DNA of 64,000 bases from Branchiostoma floridae (Eukaryota > Chordata > Leptocardii > Amphioxiformes > Branchiostomatidae), in assembly GCF_000003815.2 (NCBI RefSeq), contig NC_049982.1:32659395-32723394 (forward strand), in the 5' to 3' direction. Made by a program: the position numbers and the translations under genes. Shown one piece after another: positions 27,615-39,804 of this stretch (positions are counted from its first letter, which is position 1; each line of letters begins with the position of its first letter). The notes beneath the pieces were generated by a model that saw nothing but the letters and a program-made list of their open reading frames with translations, ran no database searches and was not told where the DNA came from.

Positions 27615-27735
27615 TTAGGCCCCCTTTCCACTAGACGGCGATCGCGCTGCGCTCTCACTGCGACCTAAATAGTCTATATGTAACCTTCGCTATCACACTG
27701 GGTATATCATACAAATACATGTATTTGACCAGGAC
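27615..27735 (+). mobile_element. Truncated copy of the 19.1-kb MITE family
   Basis: TTAGGCCCCCTTTCCACTAG followed by GCGCTCTCACTGCGACCTAAA matches the left end of the element at 19106-19357. No matching right end is present nearby. Confidence 0.55.
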
Positions 27736-29254
27736 TTTTTTGGGTCTTCACGCCTATCTGTGAGGAAACTCACTAAACTATCACCATTTGCATTGAGTAA
27801 CTGAGCGATCTGTTCAGACGTAAGTGCATAGTATTACATCTTTGGAACATTGAAGTATATATGGCAAATGATTTTTGAATACCTGAAAGCCATGTGATTG
27901 GAAAAGGATACCATAGGATTATGGTTAATAAATCTAAATTGTACCGTTGAGTTACAGCAACTGCCCCAAACTGTAGCCACAAGAATGATAAACGTCACAC
28001 GATTGCAATTTTAAGTTGCTCAATGTAGGATATGTGTGTGTGTGTGAAAAAATGTTCTGGGTTGCAAAAACGTTACATTATTAACCTTTACATATATATT
28101 TTGATATTTTCTCTGGCGTTTATAAACAGCAAATAAAGCACAAGCGCCTATGTCTATCTTTTGTTGTACCGATAAATACAGACTTCCGTGTGTACACAAA
28201 CTAAAGACTACAACATATTACACGTTCGTACGATACAATCGCATATTCGCTCACAGGAATCTTCCACAGAGCGCCTTTAAAGTAGTAATTGTTGCCAACC
28301 ATTCACACATCTATTGTAAACAGATATCCCTGTAACCATGTTACTTGTAAAACTTGTGGTTTCCTGTCTTTTCTTCCTACAACATTTTCAGAAATCAACT
28401 GTGCTTTGCGACGGAAATACTTGCGGCCATCTAAACCTACTGGTTGAAACTCTAACCGGTCTACTTTTATTTCCTATGGTGCAACTTACGTACAAGGTAT
28501 ATAAAAAGTATCGCAATGGACGTTAAACCCGAAGGTATTTGTTGTCTTGAATTCCATTGGCGTATTCGAAATTCTGAGCCAATTGCCGTTTTTAACGTTA
28601 ATGATAACTGATCCTGTACTCAAAATACGATGGCAGTAAATCAAAATAACCCTAACCGCGCGGCCAATATTTCGGTGGTCTTACCATTCCTCTAGAATAG
28701 TTCACGTCATGTTGAAGGTATGTTACTTCCCGCCGGGCATATGTGTATGTGCAGTCCGTTCTTGAACTGGGACCATGGGAAAAAGTTTCTGCGGTTTGAG
28801 AAAGTTGTAGTTGTCGGTTGGACCCGAAGTCTCGAGGGATGGTTGACAATGGCGGGAATGTCGTGTGGTGAACACGAGGGCTGGGGGAGTCATCGCCTCA
28901 CTGTCCTGTGGTCACATCGTGCTCTTGATGAAAACTCATTCTGTCAAACTGTTCGTCTTTTTACAGAGAAATCGCACTGGGGATGTCGTTCTTTTTAGTA
29001 CAATCTTCGTGGGTTTGTAGAAGAGTTATCATAGTCACTTCAGAGGTGCAGAAATAGCCTCTTAAGACTTGACTGCCAAATATGTCATTTTCAATCTAGA
29101 TAAAGTAACTTCAAATAACTGTAAAGTAACTGTAATTTCAAACATAGAAAATTGGACTTGCACAAATTTCGACTGATCACTCAAGGAATTGACTTTGATA
29201 CAATTTAATAGTTAAATTGTATCTTGTTGTCTCTGCATATGTCCGTTAAGTCTG

Positions 29255-29325
29255 TTATCAGTGAGCTGTACCTAGCCCGTCGAGGCATGAATGTACAATA
29301 AAGGTATTTCAATTTGATACAATTG
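29255..29325 (+). mobile_element. LINE (CR1-like) 3' end relic
   Basis: The sequence AGCTGTACCTAGCCC...ATGTACAATAAAGGT is shared with 34328-34378, where it ends in a short CATT repeat. Identical 3' tails with variable 5' truncation are typical for non-LTR retrotransposons. Only the 3' UTR end remains. Confidence 0.45.
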
Positions 29326-30639
29326 TCAAAATACAGTCCTTACTTTTTATGCACCGATTTTGCGCGACAACTACTGACTCTGACAAGCAGACTTACACCA
29401 AAATAATGACATGAGGACATTAATTTTATGCCTGGAATGCTTGCAAAGATGAGAGCAAGCGTTAAAAGGAATGACCTGATTAAACAATAGTATGTAGATG
29501 AAAATGGCATGTTTTTTGTACTTCATTCACGTTATGGAGTAAGATACGCAAATGTTTCGGTAAGAAGAAAAGTTAAGGAAATATCATGTGGTTGGGCTTT
29601 TTCTCGAAAATAACTTACGTTGGCTTTAAACATGGGCCAATTACTACCATTCTATGTATGCATGCCTAGTGTTGAATTACATTGTTGTGTTTTAGCGCCC
29701 ATCTTTGAATGAAATAAGTTAAAATAGGTTACGTATGCAAAACGCAATCGCTAGCATTGAAGCTGACTTAAAACGAATTTTTCCTGATTCATCCGTTTAA
29801 AATTAGGTGTTGTAGTTGTATTAATACAAGCTATTACAAAATCTTTTCAACGTTTCGACCGACCCAAAGACCTCTTATGTCAAATATCGTTGCCCACTCA
29901 GCACATTGGGCGATTGGTAAACTCATTGGAACATCTGCTAAATATAGGAATTCCAATCCATTGACAAACGCTGTAAAATTGGGGGTGCGCGCGTGACTCT
30001 GGAAGGATTCTTCGGCCCGTCCGGTAGGACAATAAAGCATTCTTTGACTGGAGTTCTTCCCGAGCATTCTTCTCCCACGGTGCACCCCGGCATACCTGCC
30101 GCCGATTATGAAAACAGATGATCGGTAGGCTTGCCTTCGCTATGGGAAGGGCGGGGATCGATCGACCTTTTCACCCGCAAATACTCCTGCCTCGCCGCAG
30201 GAGCCCGTTCGACCTAGCGGCACCAGGTGATCTTCAACCCGCTACCCTGAAGGGGTAGGGGCGGGGGGAGAGAACGCGCGGCAATCAGCGTCATTTCCTA
30301 CCGAGACAATTGGGCGCAACAACATAGGAAATGTTCAACCCCGGTGATTGCCTTGGAGTGCAAACTAATTGCGCTAAAATGAAGTAAAGTGGAGCAATCA
30401 GTGCCCGAGTAAAATCGATGGGGCGAAATTACAACCTTCTTCGGCCGCCGACGGCGTCACCTCTCCGGTGAGTGTTTCGGGGGCCTTTATATCAGGGCGG
30501 GCGTCTTGCCGCGAAGCGGTCCCGTTAACAGGTGGACCCGGCGTGATTAGATGGTCTGCAGACAGTCGATGGTTGAAAGTTGGGCCCGGAGCTCTCAGCA
30601 ATGATTCACCTTCATAAAGGTGAGAGGGGCAATGTTTAT

Positions 30640-31066
30640 AAAAGGGTTCGTCTCAAAAGCGCACCTGTATCTGTTGAAACTGAGTTTGTCTGCTGTCCCC
30701 AAACCCCACCGAGAAACCTTCAGAAGAGCCATCGCCTACCGTGGACGCACCATCTGGAACAGTCTACCACCGGACATACGCAACTCTGGCTTCCTTTAAG
30801 AGACTCTTGAAGTAATGAGAACGGCCAAATGAACAGACTTTGAATCATGTAGCAGTTTCTATCATGTGTTTTGTATGTATGTAAATGTAAATTGTGTATA
30901 TAGACGTACGAGTATAGGACTTATAAGGACTCAAACCGATGTAACTTTATCTCTGTTATATACTTTGTCTGACCCTTGCCTCTTCCCTCATGACCTCAAT
31001 GAAAAGCGGCCTGCAGGCCGATTTGAGCTTTCATGAATAAATAAAGGTTCAAACAAACAAACAAAC
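30640..31066 (+). mobile_element. CR1/L2-like LINE, 5'-truncated 3' end
   Basis: The + strand reads TFRRAIAYRGRTIWNSLPP around 30716-30770, the typical C-terminal end of non-LTR reverse transcriptase ORFs. After a frameshift it closes with FKRLLK and a stop near 30814. A 250-base 3' UTR follows, with a perfect palindrome CGGCCTGCAGGCCG near 31009 and a tail of AATAAATAAAGG plus (AAAC)n ending at 31066. The 5' end is truncated and the frame is broken, so the copy is dead. Family placement rests on the C-terminal motif and tail and is approximate. Confidence 0.75.
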
Positions 31067-31638
31067 TAGTTCACAGTATGAAAAAGTACTAAAATGGACT
31101 ATCAGAAGAAATATTATATTTGAAATTTGAAATTTTATAAAGCTGAACACGTTGTGGTAGGATACGATCCAAACACCATTAACCTAAATTGTTCTAATTG
31201 ATTTAAAGTATCGGGACAAGAGATATGGCAGAATATGTAATTACAGTTAAGATAACATTTTAATCTACAAATTAGGCTTTAAATCATGCTGATTAAATCT
31301 CATGACATTGTAATTATCTTTCCAACGGATGTACCATTTCCTGATTTTTATTTTCTTCTCCTGTGCTTGTTAGGAATTCTCTCCTTCCATACCATGATAG
31401 TTGTCTCTTTGTATTTAACCTACGCCTTAGCGATAAAATACTGATATTAGATCGTTCTATCGCTTTCACAAATAAAGAACAAATTTTTTTTTTACGTTTT
31501 TATATTTTGTTGTCTTTTGAACCATACTTTATATCAAAGTCTTACTATAAAATCATCGGTTGCCCTCTAGTGGACATTGGACTACAGGTTGTTGAAATGT
31601 TCTCAAAGAAACAATAACCATTGTAACAAAGAGAACTA

Positions 31639-31812
31639 CAGTAGAAGCCAGTTAATTGCACACCGGATAATCGCACACTTCTGTTAACTGCACGGAATCC
31701 TAAAATCCTAAAACAGTGCGGTCCAGCAAGATAACTTCGTATTATTGCACCAGTCGGATAATTGCACGAAATTCACTGGCAAATAGGCCGTGCACTTAAG
31801 CGGCTTTTACTG
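31639..31812. mobile_element. Tigger/pogo-like MITE, copy 2
   Basis: The element starts CAGTAGAAGCCAGTTAATTG and ends GGCTTTTACTG, with TA on both sides. Its reverse complement aligns along its whole length with 23786-23954, including the GTGCAATTATCCG internal motif, so the two are copies of one family in opposite orientation. Confidence 0.8.
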
Positions 31813-32461
31813 TACTACATACATCACGCTGAGTATTTCTATGCTACTTGCGACATGATATTTGTCAAAAGTCATTTAGCAATGGTACAGTGTCTTTTTT
31901 GCATGGCGTGATAAATGTATTGACCTAGGTGGATAGTCATGACATGATAAAAGTACATTGAAGGTGTCATGACCACTTGTGTGTGGTAGAGATATATTTG
32001 ACTTACATGTGATTGATTGCATTAACTTTTGTCATTCTTCATCATATGTAGGACAGGTCATATTGAAATGATACTCATCTTCAATGCTAGTATCTTCTTG
32101 ACATGAAGGACCGATGGTGGTCTTTGATCTGTTGGTATATCATGGTGGCGACCTTTCTCGATTTCGAGGCACTGTGCACTTATTCTCAGTTTGGTAATGC
32201 TTAGTACTCATTTTTTTTCATTATTAGTCCTCATACATAATACAGCGTCAAGTGCCTAGGTACGTCGACACATTAAGTCTATTAACAGACATGGTTCATT
32301 GCCCATACTGGCCTACGAGGCCGGTCAGATACGGTATGCTAGAGTTTAAATGCAGGTTAGTTTTGACTTTTTGACAGTTAAGTTTATGGTCATTCGGAGC
32401 TACACCCGTGATCTCAGCCTGTTTGGCGGAAGCTAGTCCGTCAGGGATTTAGCAAACTTGA

Positions 32462-32645
32462 GGCTTGACTGGCGTAGCGGCAGTGTTTGGCTCAGAAGTA
32501 AGTTGTCCCGTGTTCGAACCCTGTCTTGTGCCCTAAGGAAATGCACTTTTAACGACATTCCTCACTTCACTCAGGTGACAAAATGGGTACCTGACTTCGG
32601 TTGGGGATGTAAAATATTTTTGCCTTCCAATACCGTGCCCCTATA
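32462..32645 (+). mobile_element. tRNA-derived SINE
   Basis: The head has an A box (TGGCGTAGCGG) and a B box (GTTCGAACCCTG) about 40 bases apart. The body has the motif order GCACTTTTAACGAC, CCTCACTTCACTCAGGTG, AATGGGTACCTGACTTCGG also found inverted at 49022-49208. This is a standard tRNA-SINE layout. Confidence 0.7.
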
Positions 32646-33824
32646 GGCTCAAAATGTCCACAGGACTACCTTTACATTTAGTCTTTTAGTTCCATGTGGC
32701 ACTGTTAAAATAAGTTACTAAACTTGAGTAAATCTATTATATTGCCTGAAAAAAGAACTTAGAGAGCTATCATAGGATTGTCGCCATAGAGACATTTTTG
32801 CATTTTTAAATTGTCGATCTACTATTCTATTGGTATCTCCGCAATCCACTTTATCGAAGAAATAGCCCCCACCCCCCTCCCTCCCCTCTCCGTGAATCTT
32901 ACTGCACGGTGCACGAGCAAAGTTGGCCGCCCTACTACAGGTCAACAGTGTAGTCTCCAAGTGGAACAAACTGGAACTCGCACCGCCGGGTCCTGATGGC
33001 TCCAACAGCGCCAACCCGCACCCCCACCGGCAGCCCTGAACCCGCAGAAGAACACATTTTCCCCGGCATAGTTTACCCAGATGTCTTAATACTACTTTGA
33101 TTGTACACTAATGACTCGTTTACCCACCACTGATGTAGTAGGGAGAGTGCTAGGGCACTGGCAATTTGGACAATTACAGCACTGTTAGACGGAGCTAAGT
33201 GTTACCGGCTGGGTAGAATTGAAGGTTGACCTCCAACATCAGCGCTGAAAACTGTTATTACCCCTAATTTGTGCTTACAAGGCACATGTGGCGAGGCGGG
33301 GAGGTGGCGAGCACAGATACATGTACTAATTCTGCATCCAGACAGCAGGACGCTCTCGCTGAAAGATGGAACTGCAAAACAACTTCGGCCCGCTGTTGAC
33401 AAAGGAGAGAGAGCACACGAGTTCAGTCGCGACAAAGTTGATGTAAGTTAGTGGAGCAAAGATGCATACATGTATGATTACCTAAACCCCGTCTAAACTT
33501 TACCACTACAACCTCATGTCGCTGTAGATTTTTCAATAACAAAATCATACGCGATTTTAATAGCTTATAATCTGCGAAGTAATAATAATGGCGACATAGA
33601 ATGGCATTACTCTTGGCCTAACAAGTAATCATTATATCATCATCATCATCATCATCAACAACATCAGTATGATAGTTTACCATCAATTCGAAAACAAAAA
33701 TGCATATAAATCAATGTTTTTATGCATAACCTTGCATCTAAATTTTGCATCATACGAAATGATATGAGTTTATGATGGCGGGATTTCCCTTTTTTTTCAG
33801 GAATGTCTATCTCTTAGGGAGACA

Positions 33825-33869
33825 GCAATGCATGATGGGAAATGCAGGCTGTAGTCAAAATGGCGGCGG
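33825..33869 (+). promoter_or_regulatory. Candidate promoter: ZNF143-like plus YY1-like motifs
   Basis: On the - strand 33841-33825 reads TTCCCATCATGCATTGC, one mismatch from the ZNF143/Staf consensus, with the accessory ACTACA at 33855-33850. Immediately after, CAAAATGGCGGC (33856-33867) is a perfect YY1 motif in the orientation that usually overlaps a + strand start codon. The pair within 45 bases is typical of housekeeping-gene start sites in animals. No known gene is recognised downstream, so the assignment is inferred. Confidence 0.45.
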
Positions 33870-34015
33870 TAGATATGAGGCATGATGCATTGGTTCTTCA
33901 AGGTCCGTCCAGGCCTATATACAGGGCAAACTTGAGAAGTCTTAGGAAGTTGAAGAAGTTATATATCATAAACACATATAATTGCGATGATATCGATCCT
34001 CTCAAAGCTTCATAA
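33860..34015 (+). CDS. Possible small or first-exon ORF (51 codons), unrecognised
   Basis: The ATG sits inside the YY1-like motif, a common arrangement for real start codons. The frame begins MAAVDMRHDALVLQ and stops at 34015. It could instead be a first exon ending at CTTCAAG|GTCCGT (33902), whose phase would fit a 34-base exon candidate at 34669-34702 (TTTACAG acceptor, GTAAGT donor; reads PPEDIMAFYG). No family is recognised and the donor is weak. It may also be chance. Confidence 0.2.
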   Translation: MAAVDMRHDALVLQGPSRPIYRANLRSLRKLKKLYIINTYNCDDIDPLKAS

Positions 34016-34327
34016 GTACATGATAATGTAGTATTTCGAAATTGTCACTCTTACAGGAACTGACAACCCGCTACTTATAAACACCTATATATGGCTATAT
34101 ACTGTATACCTGTTACGATACAAATCCTTTATTGAATAGTAAAGAGAAATTTATATTCCTGACAGCTTTTGATAAACCAACTCTAACCAACCATACAGCT
34201 AGCTACATTTTATACAATTACCAAGAAGCGAGAGGAAGTCGAATGTCATAGAATAGATTAGACGCACATCTACATATATAGATGTGTATGACTGTTTCCA
34301 TCGTTACATATATGTGATTCTTACCGT

Positions 34328-34396
34328 GTGACCTGTACTTAGCCCAGTGGGGCAAAAATGTGCAATAAAGGTCTTCATTCATTCATTCATTATATT
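34328..34396 (+). mobile_element. LINE (CR1-like) 3' end relic with CATT tail
   Basis: GACCTGTACTTAGCCCAGTGG...TGCAATAAAGGT matches the relic at 29255 and ends in a (CATT) microsatellite tail. Only the 3' terminal part is present. Confidence 0.5.
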
Positions 34397-36362
34397 GACC
34401 CTTCACTCATGTTCATAAAGACAAAAAACATCATCATTTATTTTGTAAACATTGACAATTATCAAAGCATGTGGTGAGCCTAGAACGGATTGCGATTTAC
34501 TAGTATCTGCAACTTCAAAGAACTGCATTGGTCATAATACAATCATACCATCTAAATATATATGTTTTTATTACATGATGTTAGTATTTCTGCCTCTTTG
34601 TTTTTATATCATCCTTTTCTCAAACATCTCCACTCTATCATATTGTCTTTTAAAGATAATCTTTACAGGACCACCTGAGGACATAATGGCTTTTTATGGA
34701 TCGTAAGTTAATCCAATTAGTGCAGTCATTCGATGTCAATCGCAATTGTTCGTGAGACAAACAAGGGGCTATATCATGGGTAGGGGGTGACAGAATGACG
34801 AAGTCGCCATCTTTGTTCCTGTTAATGATTAGTTCGTCCATTTCTTTTCTATTGTTCTGCACATAGCTTTCTGAAGTCCTTAAAGTTAACATGTACGTAT
34901 CTGCAATATATTTGTTGAAAACCTCCTGTGTGACATTCTTTTAAGAATATTTGATTTTCACCTAACTCTTTCCTCTCTTGCTCTTCCACTTTACTAAGCT
35001 GCTTTTGTTTCAGATTCTCATGCGTTCAGTTTGTTACAGCAAGGAGCTTATAAGCTCCTTGGTTACAGTAATGCTGCTGGTGACCAATAGTTTTTTTGTA
35101 CGCCAAGAGAACACATGATGGCGTGCCCAGGGACAAGGCAACCTGGCGGCGGCTCCTCACGCGCCATTTCACCGGAAAAATCGCGAGAAGTGGGGAGAGA
35201 AGTCAGGCGTGAGGTAGGACAAAGGGTGAGTAGACCCCCGGGTATCGTCACAGCTCTTCCGTGATGCAATATTTATGCGACAAGTGGTAAGCTGGAAAGG
35301 ATAATGGCGGAAGGGCTTGTCTTGAGGTGTGCGGTGACAAGGTCGAACCCAAACAGAGACATGTTCGCCGGGACACAGAACGTTTCTGGGTAATAGACAC
35401 CCTGTTACGTCAACGGTCAGACATCCAAACAGACAGGTTTGTACAGTCAGAAGTAGAATGTGGCTAGATGACGAAATGGGTCCGTCAAAAGACAATGGTT
35501 TACTGGATAGGCTCTTTCAAAACCATTCCAATTTAACGCGTAGGGATTTGGACTTTACGATCTTGTCAAATATTTCTATAATAGTTGATAAGTTCATCTT
35601 CGTCTCCTGTTTGTTTCTATGTAACTATGTTATTAATTTTTATTGAAAGATACATGTAAAAATACACAAAAAACGGACGAGGACGAAGTGACAGCGGACT
35701 CAAGTTACATTCAACTTATTTTAGCGCCCCCACTTATACAAGAATTGAAAATTATAGTTATACAGGACTACTATTATGGTTGAGGAATACTTCTGTCATA
35801 ACACACATGAAGCAATCCGTGATCTTCAGTTGGTCGAACTAAAACAGATAGCACTATTTAAACGAAGATGTACACAGTAAATACCGCCAACAATTATTAT
35901 TGACTGTGTATTTAATATTACCAAGAAAAGTCGGTTCTAAGTTTCATTACTTATCATAGGTTCTCAATTTCTTAGTCTGTTATTGTGTTGGATGGTTGCA
36001 CTCGCCATAGATATGAAAATAAGAATATGTACATGTGTGTAAGACTGAAAGAAAATACAAAATGTACCTTATATCATTGGAAGAGGGTCCTTTTTAGTGT
36101 TGCATTAAGCTACGGAAATGATATAGGAACGAATAGCAAACGCCAGTTGCCTTTCAATATAACGATTAACGAGTTTGATATGGCCTTGTGGGAAAGTCGC
36201 CTAGCCATATTGATCCAACAGTTATAATAAGAAACGATTAACATTCGTTGCATTTTATTATTTATAGAAACGACTGGAAATAGATGGGAGAAGACTCTCA
36301 CAAGATGTAGAATGATACAATCAATTAGTGTATGATAACTAATGTAACACTATTGTTGACTT

Positions 36363-36593
36363 GTAACGCTAGTTCACCTTTATCCGTGGGGTAACCTATA
36401 TCCGTTGTATCAAAACCAGGGGGTGTTTAGGGATATCAAGTGGATGGACAGTGGTTTGGAAGTGCAATATTTTTAAAATACAGCTTGTTTACCAATTCAA
36501 AACCACCGCCCGTCGTATTGACATCCCAAAATACCCATTTTTTTTAAACAACGGATAAAGGTTACCCCGCGGATAAAGGTTAACTAGCGTTAC
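36363..36593. mobile_element. MITE with 45-bp terminal inverted repeats
   Basis: The left 45 bases (36363-36407) and right 45 bases (36549-36593) are reverse complements with only about three differences. Each arm holds the internal double motif ACCTTTATCCG. The 141-base centre has no reading frame. Good arm identity suggests a fairly recent insertion. The target duplication is not clear, so the superfamily is open. Confidence 0.8.
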
Positions 36594-37042
36594 ATAACAT
36601 AACACAAAGTGCTGTTCCTTTAGGCCGCAACAATTAAATTTTATGGATGGCATCAGCGCACTCATTAATCTTCGCCTAATTTTTCTTGCGGAATGGGACG
36701 TTTTTCTCTTCCGGAGATGTTGAACGACAAAGTACCAGAACAGGTAATATGTCGTATGGTAGCCTTGATTGTACGTTCAGAAGTGACACTAGTGAGGTAC
36801 ACGTAGATAGTTGTAGAAGTGAAACTAGTTCGATGTAAAAGTGGCACCGATTTGGTAGCCATGACTGTAGTTGTCAACATTGTTAATGGTACCAGTCTAA
36901 CACACTAGTGTCACTAAAAGACTCATTGGTTTTGATATCGTATCTTGTCACTACAATTGTAGTTACAACGTTTATGATATCCATTTTGATAACCTTGATT
37001 TTTTACCCATTAATTTTTTCGCCCTCTCGAACTAGATTTGTC

Positions 37043-37216
37043 TGCAGAGGATGTCATCCATAAAATGTACTCGCTTTGGCCCAATTTCGAAAACAAAATG
37101 AGTTGATGAACATGGCATGGTGTCTCTTTTTACCCGTCTTGTTTTTTTTGCGCACTCTGGCCTTAGATTTAGAGACTGCAGAGGATGTCATCCATAACGT
37201 TAACTTGCTGTGGCCT
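37043..37216 (+). repeat. Spaced direct repeat of about 40 bp
   Basis: CTGCAGAGGATGTCATCCAT occurs at about 37044 and again about 130 bases later, followed in both places by TAA and a similar CTTG/CTTTGGCC stretch. A - strand frame (37054-37257) reads through both, Lys/Arg-rich without a known domain. Meaning unknown. Confidence 0.5.
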
Positions 37217-38558
37217 GTAGCTATAGTTATTCTATCTTCGTAAACTCTTGGTTCCATTTATTCCTTAGTAGACATCAATGAGCGATACACTCATATTAAA
37301 TAAAATCATGAGTGTATTTCAAATTCTTTCCCGACGGCTTATTGCAAGTGGCATGAAACTGGACGACAAACAGTGTAAAACAGTATGGCAAGCGTCTATT
37401 CTAGTATAAAAGCCAATTCTAGCTTCTTGTGTTCGACTTCTTTTTCTGAGACGTAAAAGACGAAAGATCCCACCTTTTCTGTAATGTATGGGATTTATTA
37501 GGAGAAAAGTAGTTTTGCTTTGGTCTGTAAACTCAGAGAAAGTAGGGTGAAATTTAACTCTTCAAGGAGCTCCTCTCTCTCTCTCTCTCTTGAAAATTAA
37601 GTATGCTACGAATTTGAAGCTCTTACTCTCTATGTAATAGTCAATTAAAAATGAAGATAAAAAAATTCCAGGCCACCTTTGCGTTATTCATTACTCTAGA
37701 CGCCATCGACTTAACTCACCTTTGACGTTACTTAAAAGGTCAAAGGTAACACATGGTAACGATCGAAGATACGTGCTCTCAGAGGGAAAGAAGGTTCGGC
37801 CGCTAACTGGGAGAACTCGCTTCTTCTTTGACATGACAAGTAGCAAACTGGTCTAGAGGGCGCTCCATAAAGCGTTCTCACGTGTCAGCCTGCGACCTTT
37901 CCTTTAAGGCCCCTCTCTAAAGTGTGTTGTTGTAATAGGAATGTGTTTCAGGATAAATAATCGAATTTGACGTTTGGAAGTGCCGACAAAGCGACCTGGG
38001 ACGGTGGGAGTCTCCTGTGGGCTTTGCCGAACATTAATAACATCAAGGTGGTCAACTGACAATCGTGCAGTTACAGTGATTTGATGGCCGAATGAGGACA
38101 TATACAGCGGACAGAAAGGTTGATCGGATGAAACGTCAGGTTACGGGACAGAAAATGCTGAGCAAAAAAGGGTCCTACGAGATCCTACGAGAATTCTTGT
38201 TAAGTCACACAAGTCGCACGATCGTCGTTCAATCGCAAACTATCGCCTACGGTCATTCTTGAGATGGCCTTTTCATGTTTCCTGCAAAATTCAGTTGTCT
38301 TTTAGTGTTACGAAAAAAGGCAGCCATAGACCATTGTTGGTTTTGCCTACTTGATGATAATTCCACATAAAAATCGTACAACAGCATGCCAGGAATGTGG
38401 CCTCACTGTAAAAATGTATGTTGCTGAAGAGGTCATGTGTTCATTAATTGGTATGTATTATGATTATGGTTTGGTGTATAATCACCAACTTTGCAAAGGG
38501 TGATGTACTCGTATATTTCTATAGCTCCTGTAATTTTGGTATCTGACATAACTATGAC

Positions 38559-39186
38559 TTGTTTGTTTGTTTGTTTGTTTATTTATTCGCACACAAGTAT
38601 TACATTAAAACACAAAACGAAAACAATGGATAAAACAGGTGCAGGAGGAGGGAAAAAGCTTGTGAAGCTTATACTTAGCCCTCCTCCTTTAAACTAAACA
38701 AAATTGATTATGATATATAATAATAAAGTAAAGTAATACATAGAATAATAATGATACAATAAGGATAAACAAGTAATTAATGGTATGAATTAACGATGAA
38801 TGATAAAGTAACGTAATATGTAGAAAATGATAATGATGCAATAAGGATAACCATGTAATTAATGGTTTGACTTAACAATAAATAATAAATCAGCATGATA
38901 CTTAGAAAATGATAATAGTGCAATAAGGATAATCAAATAATGGAATGAATTAATATAATATGATTAAAAAGAAAAAAAATGTGGCTACTACAGGGGGCTC
39001 GGATGGATTAACAGATGGATTTTCAGATTACGTTTAAAAGTCAGGAGAGAGGAGGTAATATTCTTAAGGGAGGGGGGAAGATCGTTCCATATTTTAACAC
39101 ACATGTATTTAACAGACATTTGGGCAAGAGAGGTTCTGAATAGGGGGATGTGCAGATTTGTGCTTTGTTCATGCATTTTATTAATA
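38559..39186 (-). mobile_element. LINE 3' end, - strand, with internal satellite
   Basis: On the - strand, 39176-38988 reads as the C terminus of a non-LTR retrotransposon ORF (motifs IWNDLPPSLKN and LLTFKRNLK). The element's 3' tail is the (GTTT)n/TTTATTTATT run at 38559-38586. The AT-rich interval carries an 82-bp tandem repeat. The 5' part is absent, so the copy is truncated. Confidence 0.65.
38720..38975. repeat. 82-bp tandem repeat, about three copies
   Basis: The marker CAATAAGGATAA recurs at 38757, 38839 and 38921, an exact 82-base period, each followed by a similar AT-rich segment (GTAATTAATGG, ATGATA, GAAAATGATAATG). It lies between the coding end and the tail of the LINE. Confidence 0.75.
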
Positions 39187-39189
39187 GAA

Positions 39190-39300
39190 AATTGTTGCCA
39201 ACAAAATTTAAGGGAAAGTCACCAAGGTTGGTAGCCTTAACACTAGTCTGTCGGCAGTCATAAGACGTCAAAATTGGCGCGGTCACTTACAAGTATAACC
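39190..39300. mobile_element. Fragment of the 56-kb piggyBac-like family
   Basis: TTGTTGCCAACAA followed by a CACCAA..TTGGT..GCC segment and GGCGCGG matches 56810-56910 within the piggyBac-like element. Both give related short - strand frames (for example ...VGNNF). Only the right part remains. Confidence 0.5.
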
Positions 39301-39418
39301 CCCTCCCAGTCTACAAAGTGTTATGAAACGAACTGCATTCCGAATCGTTACTTCAGGAGTGTAGAGAGACTGAAAACGTCTGTAGTCACCAGAAAACGTA
39401 CAGGCTGTACCTGGGAAC

Positions 39419-39518
<100 letters not shown>

Positions 39519-39804
39519 GTGTCAAACGCAAACGTGTTTCGCTGTTTTTGTTCTCTATTTTTCATTGCCTGAGGACTCAAGTGCCATTCTAGAGTCCTCA
39601 ACAGATGAATCTGGTTTCATACTAATTACAGACAGATATGTTCATTATTCCTGATTGTACAGATGTAAAAACAATAGTCACACAAAAATCGCATTCTTGT
39701 CCAAAATATCTGCCAGTAGGGAAATTTCACCTCTGTTGTTTGACCTTCCAAAATGGTGACGTCGTTTTTAGAGCGTAGTTCCTTTCTGAAAGATGCACCT
39801 GTAA

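Noticed and set aside
28338..28526. 62-codon frame with a signal-peptide-like start
   Set aside because: Hydrophobic start (MLLVKLVVSCLFFLQ) is suggestive, but there is no promoter, splice or family support in AT-rich DNA.
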